Shown in pieces: positions 1-4,819 of a stretch of DNA of 5,820 bases. The stretch spans positions 1 through 5,820 of the forward strand of contig JAFAVL010000170.1 of the NCBI GenBank assembly GCA_019242465.1. Reading direction: 5' to 3'. The number at the start of each line of letters is the position of its first letter. Positions within the stretch are counted from its first letter, which is position 1. This DNA is from Chroococcidiopsidaceae cyanobacterium CP_BM_RX_35. GTDB lineage: Bacteria; Cyanobacteriota; Cyanobacteriia; Cyanobacteriales; Chroococcidiopsidaceae. The notes under the pieces were generated by a model. The model ran no database searches. It had not been told where the DNA came from and saw only the letters and a list, made by a program, of their open reading frames with translations. A program made the translations under genes and the position numbers.

Positions 1-2
1 AT

Positions 3-1412
3 CATTTGAATAAAAATTCAGCTACATTTATCCAAAATATTCTTAACGAAACTCAGCAGTTTTCTCTCGGATTCGCGGCACCAATTTTAACATCAACTGC
101 CAACTTGTTAGTAGTCTTATTTTTGGTCTTTCTACTAGTTATATCTAACGCAATGGCAGTAATTATTATTGTTGGTTTACTAACGATTTCATTTTATTTA
201 TTTCACCAGTTTAAAGATAAAATTGCTCGTTGGGGAAAGGAGGGAGCTGAAGCTCATGAAGAAATGGTTCGTATCATTAATCATAGCGTGGGTGGTCTTA
301 AGGAAATGCAAGTAATTGGTTGTGCTTCATATTTTGAAGTACAAATGGAAAAACAAATTCGTAAAGCTGCTACTAGTTCTAGTTCGGCTATGATTTTCTC
401 CAATTTACCACGCTATGTAATTGAATCATTCCTCATTACTTTTCTAATTGTTTTCACTTTTCTATTCATTGCTTTAAATAAAAATAATTCTCAAAACCTA
501 ACCTCGGTTTTGGGGATTTTTGCGCTTGCTTCAATTCGTTTACTTCCTGCTGCTGGAAATTTGCTGACATCAGTTAACGGAATCAAATACCATGCCTATT
601 CTCTTGACAAACTCTATTTTGATTTAAAAGAACTGGATAGTCTTAATCGGCCATACAGCAATAATTTGTTTCACGATAATAATCAGCCAAACAATAATAG
701 GCAGACTTTTAGCTTCACAGACCGAATTGTGATGAAGGATTTAGTTTATCGTTATCCAAATTCCGAGCGAAACGCTATTGAAAAAGTCTCGATAACAATA
801 CAGAAGGGGCAGTCAATTGGATTAATTGGAAAATCGGGAGCTGGCAAAACTACCTTGGTAGATGTAGTGCTAGGTTTGCTTACACCTCAATATGGTGACA
901 TTATAGTTGACAATGCTTCAATTTACACTAATCTACGTCACTGGCAAAATATGATTGGATATGTTCCTCAATCAATTTTTCTGATTGATGATACGTTAGA
1001 AAAAAACATTGCATTTGGAATTCCTCGTGAATTCATTGATTGCGATCGGTTGAAAAAAGCAATTGAAGCGGCTCAACTATCTGAACTAGTAGCTCAGCTT
1101 CCGAATGGGATTAATACAATGGTGGGTGAGCGAGGCATTCTTCTTTCTGGTGGACAAAGGCAGCGGGTTGGAATTGCTCGCGCTTTGTACCATGAACGTG
1201 AAATTCTGGTATTTGATGAAGCCACAGCAGCGTTAGACAATGAAACTGAAAGACTAGTAACAGAAGCAATTGAGTCATTAGGTGGTATTAAAACGATGAT
1301 TATTATTGCTCATCGCCTTTCTACCATTGAGCATTGCGATTGCATTTACATGATGCAAGGGGGTCAGATTATAAAATCAGGTAATTATCGAGAAGTTGTA
1401 CTTAAAAAATAG
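3..1412 (+). CDS. ABC exporter, C-terminal part (membrane segments + ATPase domain); 5' truncated
   Basis: ATP-driven inner-membrane exporter of the fused permease-ATPase type, resembling PglK/MsbA-like flippases of glycan and lipid clusters. The frame is open to the left edge, so the TTG at 6 is not a true start; family members run near 560-600 residues and about 100-130 are missing. Residues below count from that TTG. Hydrophobic segments lie at about 23-67 (two helices), 138-158 and 166-190, with a cytosolic coupling region (GGLKEMQVIG, 96-105) between. An Asn-rich linker (about 219-232) leads to a complete nucleotide-binding domain: Walker A GKSGAGKT 275-282, Q-loop Gln322, signature LSGGQ 380-384, Walker B ILVFDE 400-405 with catalytic Glu405, D-loop ALDN 409-412, H-loop His436. 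All ATPase residues are intact, so it should be active as a homodimer. The substrate is unknown; the neighbouring glycosyltransferases suggest a glycolipid or glycosylated product (inference). Confidence 0.93.
   Translation, partial: HLNKNSATFIQNILNETQQFSLGFAAPILTSTANLLVVLFLVFLLVISNAMAVIIIVGLLTISFYLFHQFKDKIARWGKEGAEAHEEMVRIINHSVGGLKEMQVIGCASYFEVQMEKQIRKAATSSSSAMIFSNLPRYVIESFLITFLIVFTFLFIALNKNNSQNLTSVLGIFALASIRLLPAAGNLLTSVNGIKYHAYSLDKLYFDLKELDSLNRPYSNNLFHDNNQPNNNRQTFSFTDRIVMKDLVYRYPNSERNAIEKVSITIQKGQSIGLIGKSGAGKTTLVDVVLGLLTPQYGDIIVDNASIYTNLRHWQNMIGYVPQSIFLIDDTLEKNIAFGIPREFIDCDRLKKAIEAAQLSELVAQLPNGINTMVGERGILLSGGQRQRVGIARALYHEREILVFDEATAALDNETERLVTEAIESLGGIKTMIIIAHRLSTIEHCDCIYMMQGGQIIKSGNYREVVLKK
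490..514 (+). repeat. Small hairpin in the ABC exporter coding region
   Basis: CAAAACC (492-498) pairs perfectly with GGTTTTG (506-512) around a 7-base loop; 490/514 (C-G) and 491/513 (T-G) extend it to nine pairs. It is followed within a few bases by a short T-run (517-521). It lies between the last two membrane segments of the exporter and is probably fortuitous. Confidence 0.4.
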
Positions 1413-1440
1413 TCGAGGTGCCAACTTCCTTTGTTTTTAT
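1392..1440 (+). terminator. Possible weak intrinsic terminator after the ABC exporter
   Basis: Two alternative hairpins share the same 3' arm. GAAGTTG (1392-1398) pairs perfectly with CAACTTC (1422-1428) across the stop codon, with a 23-base loop. Alternatively GAGGT (1415-1419) pairs with ACTTC (1424-1428), one G-T wobble, around a GCCA loop. A T-rich tract (CTTTGTTTTTAT, 1429-1440) follows directly. The stems are short and not very GC-rich, so termination would be partial at best; read-through into the thioesterase gene remains possible. Confidence 0.33.
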
Positions 1441-1441
1441 C

Positions 1442-1504
1442 GCTAGCAGATACTTAGCTAAAGCTCACATTAGCTAGCCAATAATATTTCTTTTTAAGCT
1501 AAAG
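1442..1504 (+). repeat. Cluster of AGCT-centred short repeats in the ABC-thioesterase spacer
   Basis: Within about 60 bases there are two copies of the palindrome GCTAGC (1442-1447 and 1473-1478), which could pair as a stem, a TTAGCTAA palindrome (1454-1461), and a direct repeat AGCTAAAG (1456-1463 and 1497-1504) 41 bases apart. Such spacing could suit a regulator-binding site or a hairpin in the leader of the thioesterase transcript, but the units are short and may be chance. I see no convincing sigma-70 promoter in the 1413-1549 spacer. Confidence 0.3.
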
Positions 1505-1535
1505 GTTTTCTGTATTACTAGAATTCAGTAATTTT

Positions 1536-1543
1536 GAAGGAGA
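1536..1543 (+). promoter_or_regulatory. Strong ribosome-binding site for the thioesterase gene
   Basis: GAAGGAGA ends six bases before the ATG at 1550, an almost ideal Shine-Dalgarno match and spacing. An in-frame TGA overlaps it at 1535-1537, so the thioesterase cannot start further upstream. None of the other three gene starts in the window has a comparably good site at proper spacing. Confidence 0.85.
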
Positions 1544-1549
1544 TCAGTA

Positions 1550-2572
1550 ATGAAATACTCTTCAGGAGTTGTGAAAATTCAGACAGATGGTTCTAACCCA
1601 CCGCTCTTCTGTATTCATGGTGTAGGATTCAGCGTCTTCATTTACCAAACTCTAGCTGTTAACCTAGGCTGCAATCAGCCTGTTTACGTTATACAAGCAA
1701 GAGAACTTGATGGAAATGAAACCATCGGCAACATACAAGAGATTGCGTCTGATTACATTCAAGAAATGCGGAGTGTTCAACCAGAGGGACCTTATTTTTT
1801 AGCAGGATTGTCGAAAGGAGGCAACTATGCCATGGAAATGGCTCAACAACTCCAAGTTCAAGATCAAAAAGTTGCGCTACTAGCAATGTTTGACAGCCAT
1901 GCTCATGATTCGATCACACTTTTAACTCCCTTACCGCGTTTTGTTTCGTCACTGCATTACCTTCTGCAATACAGCGTTCCTCGGATCATTTCCAAACGTC
2001 TGCGCTCTGGCTCTGTAACAGTATTAACTAAGCTTCAGAAGAAAATAAGAGCATTTGGGCAGACAAACTATTTACCCAAAAACAGGACAACAATGGTAAC
2101 AGAAGTAGCGCGGAGAGAGAATTCTTCACTGCCTTTTCCCAAACTAAATCTCCTTGAACAGGGAATGAACCGTATGAGCCAGTATATTCTGGAACACTCC
2201 CCTTGGTCATTCTTAACCCCACCTATTAAGCTAAAAGACACTGACACTGCTACGTCAAATACTCTCAAACAGCTAGAAGGAACATTTAATAAAGGCGAAA
2301 AAGACTATAAATCCGATCTCTATTCTGGTAAAATTATTCTCCTTCGAGCGAAGGAATCTCCTCCAGGTTATCAACTAGATCCCGAACTTGGCTGGGGCAG
2401 AATTGCTAAAGAGGGAGTCGAGGTTTACATGGTTCCGGGACACCATACCTCTATGATGGAATCTCCCATCCTAGCTAAAAGACTGGGAGCTTGTATTGAA
2501 AATGCTATTCAAAGACCAACTATAGTTGAAGCTCTAGAAGTTCATAATGATAAGATTTTACCAGCATCTTAA
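1550..2572 (+). CDS. Free-standing alpha/beta-hydrolase thioesterase (NRPS/PKS type I TE-like)
   Basis: Likely cleaves or transfers an acyl or peptidyl chain from a carrier-protein thioester (hydrolysis, cyclisation or ester/amide transfer); 340 residues, cytosolic, no signal peptide. The opening PPLFCIHGVG (17-26) with oxyanion-hole HGVG matches NRPS thioesterase domains. The nucleophile elbow is AGLSKGG (85-91) with Ser88; Asp115 in MFDSH and His299 in VPGHHTSMM complete the triad. The Ser-Asp spacing of 27 equals that of surfactin TE (Ser80/Asp107/His207), but His lies about 90 residues later, giving an enlarged lid (about 118-255). GWGRIAKEGVEVYMVPGHH (281-299) is typical of the family's last strands. 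No carrier-protein domain precedes it: the frame is closed by a stop at 1535. The start is fixed by a strong ribosome-binding site. The partner synthase is not in the window. A generic alpha/beta hydrolase is the alternative, but the TE signature is clear. Confidence 0.88.
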   Translation: MKYSSGVVKIQTDGSNPPLFCIHGVGFSVFIYQTLAVNLGCNQPVYVIQARELDGNETIGNIQEIASDYIQEMRSVQPEGPYFLAGLSKGGNYAMEMAQQLQVQDQKVALLAMFDSHAHDSITLLTPLPRFVSSLHYLLQYSVPRIISKRLRSGSVTVLTKLQKKIRAFGQTNYLPKNRTTMVTEVARRENSSLPFPKLNLLEQGMNRMSQYILEHSPWSFLTPPIKLKDTDTATSNTLKQLEGTFNKGEKDYKSDLYSGKIILLRAKESPPGYQLDPELGWGRIAKEGVEVYMVPGHHTSMMESPILAKRLGACIENAIQRPTIVEALEVHNDKILPAS

Positions 2573-2693
2573 GCCATTATTTGTCTAGTTGCTAGGGAAA
2601 TTAATGTTTTTCATATAGAATAATCCTGGTAAAAGAAAATACGGTGAAATTTACTATAAATAAGAAATTTGTCAAATCCACCACCCCTGTTTT
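2573..2693. other. AT-rich spacer between thioesterase and GT8 genes, possible weak promoter
   Basis: This 121-base gap has no gene. A TATAAA at 2655-2660 would be a usable -10 with a start point around 2667, but no -35 sits 16-18 bases upstream. TTGTCA at 2669-2674 is a fair -35, but the -10 opposite it (TTTATG, 2691-2696) is poor and overlaps the GT8 start. Two AAATTT palindromes (2647-2652 and 2665-2670) could form a weak AT hairpin. No GC-rich hairpin plus T-run is seen, so the thioesterase transcript may continue into GT8. Confidence 0.3.
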
Positions 2694-3761
2694 ATGGAAA
2701 TTCAGAAGTTCGACAACTCTATGGCTTCTAACATGGCAATACAAACAGTTTCCCCCACAGACAAAAATAGCGAAGCAATCATTCTTGTTTGCGCAGCTGA
2801 TGACAACTATGCAATGCCACTCGCAGTGATGATTCGATCAGTAATAGAGAACCTTGGAGATGAGCGAAGAATTGCCCTATTTATCATTGATGGAGGAATA
2901 GAGAAACATAATAAGAGCAAGATTGAGAGGTCAATCCGGTCAGAGAAGGTTGACCTCTCATGGTTGCAACCTCTAAACATATTAATTGAGGATTTAGAAG
3001 TCTTATGGTACTATTCAAAAGCAGTCTATTTTAGATTGTTTATTAGTGAACTACTGCCACAATCTTACAAAAAAGCAATTTACTTAGACTCTGATCTGAT
3101 CGTCGTTGAAGATCTTGGAAAATTGTGGGATGTTGATATAGAAGATAAGTATATATCAGCAGTTCAGGACCTATATCCTGTAAAAGATGAATATCTAGCT
3201 GCTATTCATACTCTAGGTTTTATACCAACATTACAAGAATCTAATTTCTCCAATCCATTATCTGCGTTTACAGATGATTCTATACAAACAACAAGTTCTA
3301 AAAGTTATCAAAGTTTTTTTAATGCGGGTGTCTTAGTCATCAACTTAGAAAAATGGCGATCTCAAAGAATAGGAATTGAGATTATTAATTTTTTGAAAAC
3401 AACAAGACAATATCATTTAAATGATCAAGATGGATTAAACATTTTTTTTAAAGATGAATGGAAAAAACTTGATCAAAGGTGGAATCAGACGGCTGGCATC
3501 TATGACAATGGAACTTGGATAAGCCAGCTATTGGCTGAAGACGAATTTGAAAGTTTAGTGAATAATCCTTGTATCATTCATTTCACTTCAGCAACTAAAC
3601 CATGGAATAGTATTGATGGGCATCCCGCTCAACCACTTTTCTATTACTATCTAGATATGACAGATTGGTCAGGTTGGCGGTTCAATCAATGGAAACGTAT
3701 TAGGTGTAAATTCATCCGAGAGTTAAAGAGAATCTGGGAAACATCTTCATTTAGTAATTGA
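2694..3761 (+). CDS. GT8 family glycosyltransferase (LgtC/general stress protein A-like)
   Basis: Retaining, metal-dependent transferase of a sugar from a nucleotide sugar to a glycan or lipid acceptor; 355 residues, GT-A fold. The core begins IILVCAADDNYAMPLAV (about 29-45). The metal-binding DXD is Asp132-Ser-Asp134 in YLDSDLIVVEDL. FFNAGVLVINLEKWR (208-222), NDQDGLN (243-249) and IIHFTSATKPW (294-304) follow in family order. The last motif matches the H-x-x-G-x-x-K-P-W of LgtC, but Gly is Ser299. A stretch rich in Ser and Thr (about 165-205) lies between DXD and FNAG. The C-terminal tail (about 328-349, FNQWKRIRCKFIRELKRIW) is basic and aromatic, as in LgtC, where it serves membrane attachment. 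The start is uncertain: ATGs at 2694, 2721 and 2733 all precede the core and none has a good ribosome-binding site; an in-frame stop at 2661 bounds the gene. The next gene starts 5 bases after the stop. Donor and acceptor are not predictable. Confidence 0.92.
   Translation: MEIQKFDNSMASNMAIQTVSPTDKNSEAIILVCAADDNYAMPLAVMIRSVIENLGDERRIALFIIDGGIEKHNKSKIERSIRSEKVDLSWLQPLNILIEDLEVLWYYSKAVYFRLFISELLPQSYKKAIYLDSDLIVVEDLGKLWDVDIEDKYISAVQDLYPVKDEYLAAIHTLGFIPTLQESNFSNPLSAFTDDSIQTTSSKSYQSFFNAGVLVINLEKWRSQRIGIEIINFLKTTRQYHLNDQDGLNIFFKDEWKKLDQRWNQTAGIYDNGTWISQLLAEDEFESLVNNPCIIHFTSATKPWNSIDGHPAQPLFYYYLDMTDWSGWRFNQWKRIRCKFIRELKRIWETSSFSN
2924..2960 (+). repeat. Perfect 11-bp inverted repeat inside the GT8 gene
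   Basis: TGAGAGGTCAA (2924-2934) is the exact reverse complement of TTGACCTCTCA (2950-2960). A T-G wobble (2935/2949) and a C-G pair (2936/2948) extend it to a 13-pair stem with an 11-base loop (2937-2947). It falls in the codons for about residues 77-89 of the GT8 enzyme. No T-run follows on the + strand, so it is not an ordinary terminator. Confidence 0.8.
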
Positions 3762-3766
3762 CCATC

Positions 3767-4819
3767 ATGTTGAAAAAAAGTAAAGCCATACCGTCAATTT
3801 GTTTCTACATTCCTCAGCAAAATGAGACGAATTTACAAATACCATATGTTCTCGATCAAGCAAATATAAATGATTATCTCCAATCAATCCGTAACCAGCA
3901 GAAGAGTGTTAGTGGTACTGTCTATAACTGGATTTTACAAACGTACCTTTGGCTGAAAGCTGATGGTTTTCCATGCACCTTACTTACAACTTTACCTCAA
4001 GAAGGAGTTGTTATAACTTATTGGGGGTCTATACCAATTGAATTCAAGCCTTCGTCGAAACTAATGGTCGTAAGTGTTTTAGCAGATGGATTTTACCCAC
4101 ATCCTTATGCTCAACTTCGTGTTGTCCAGAACTATCAGCAGGTATTGGCCTTCAGAAATAGTCATCATATACTTCATTGGCCTCAGCCAGGGTTAATTCC
4201 GCGTTGTTCCAGTAGAGGAACTCAGTTTGAAAATATTGCTTATTTTGGTGACGCATCTAATTTAGCCCCAGAACTCAAAAGCTTATCATGGCAAACCCAG
4301 CTTCAGTCACTAGGATTAAATTGGTCTGTAATAGACGAACCCCAACTATGGCATGACTATGGCAAAATTGATGTTGTTCTTGCAGTTCGCAGCTTTGAAA
4401 AGCGCAACTACTTTAATAAACCTGCTACAAAGTTATACAATGCTTGGCATGCTGGTGTACCGGCCATTTTAGGACGTGAATCTGCGTATCAATTTGAACG
4501 AAAGAGTGAACTGGATTACATAGAAGTTTCTTCACCTGACGAGATTATTGCTGCTCTAAGGAGGCTTTGTGACAAGAAAGAATTGCGTCATGCAATGATT
4601 GAGAACGGTCGAGTGCGAGCAGAGGAAACAAGCATCAAAAATCTGACAGCAAAGTGGTGTAACTTTATTACCCAGGAAGCTATACCTGCTTACGAAGCAT
4701 GGTGTTCAATGACATATTTATCTAAGCAGTCATTTATAGTCCAACGATTTTTAGCGAAAAAAATTGATGGTGTTAAGCATCGGTTTCACAAGGTATCTCC
4801 TCTTTTGCAAAAAGGATGA
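3767..4819 (+). CDS. Probable GT-B-fold glycosyltransferase, specificity unknown
   Basis: I recognise only the C-terminal half, so function is a family-level call. Counting from the in-frame TTG at 3758 (353 residues; the ATG at 3767 is residue 4), the motif NKPATKLYNAWHAGVPAILG (220-239) resembles the donor-binding region of GT-B enzymes, where a Lys-Pro/Ser-x-Lys loop and a Gly-Val-Pro turn hold the nucleotide sugar. IDVVLAVRS (204-212) just before it, and DEIIAALRRLCDKKELRHAMIENGR (261-285) after it, fit the final strands and helices of that fold. The N-terminal half (SICFYIP, then VSGTVYNWILQTYLWLKADGFPCTLL) would be the acceptor domain. No signal peptide or membrane helix is seen; the tail (about 322-353) is basic. 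ATG 3767 is chosen, giving a 5-base gap after GT8; the TTG at 3758 would overlap its stop by 4 bases (TTGA). Neither has a clear ribosome-binding site, suggesting translational coupling. The stop overlaps the next start. Confidence 0.7.
   Translation: MLKKSKAIPSICFYIPQQNETNLQIPYVLDQANINDYLQSIRNQQKSVSGTVYNWILQTYLWLKADGFPCTLLTTLPQEGVVITYWGSIPIEFKPSSKLMVVSVLADGFYPHPYAQLRVVQNYQQVLAFRNSHHILHWPQPGLIPRCSSRGTQFENIAYFGDASNLAPELKSLSWQTQLQSLGLNWSVIDEPQLWHDYGKIDVVLAVRSFEKRNYFNKPATKLYNAWHAGVPAILGRESAYQFERKSELDYIEVSSPDEIIAALRRLCDKKELRHAMIENGRVRAEETSIKNLTAKWCNFITQEAIPAYEAWCSMTYLSKQSFIVQRFLAKKIDGVKHRFHKVSPLLQKG
4816..4819 (+). promoter_or_regulatory. ATGA start-stop overlap (translational coupling)
   Basis: The ATG of the GMC oxidoreductase and the TGA of the upstream glycosyltransferase share bases 4817-4818. 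This overlap is typical of reinitiation by the same ribosome and implies the two proteins are made in fixed proportion from one transcript. Confidence 0.8.

Noticed and set aside
6..8. TTG as start codon of the ABC exporter
   Set aside because: The frame is open to the window edge and the protein begins inside the membrane domain, so this is an internal Leu codon of a truncated gene.
372..383. ACTAGTTCTAGT inverted repeat
   Set aside because: The arms are only five bases with a two-base loop, explained by a run of serine codons (AGT TCT AGT TCG).
1042..1049. GCGATCGG, near-match to the cyanobacterial HIP1 octamer
   Set aside because: It is one mismatch from GCGATCGC and is a single occurrence inside a gene; it is not evidence of the host on its own.
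1689..2268. Three minus-strand open frames of 64-66 codons (1689-1886, 2028-2222, 2068-2268)
   Set aside because: They lie opposite the clear thioesterase gene, lack ribosome-binding sites and resemble no family.
2581..2621. TTGCTA (2589-2594) with TATAGA or TAGAAT (2614-2621) as a promoter
   Set aside because: The spacing is 19-21 bases and both boxes are poor, so it is not better than chance in AT-rich DNA.
2644..2829. 61-codon plus-strand frame overlapping the GT8 start
   Set aside because: It is out of frame with GT8, its product has no recognisable features, and it ends inside the conserved GT8 core coding sequence.
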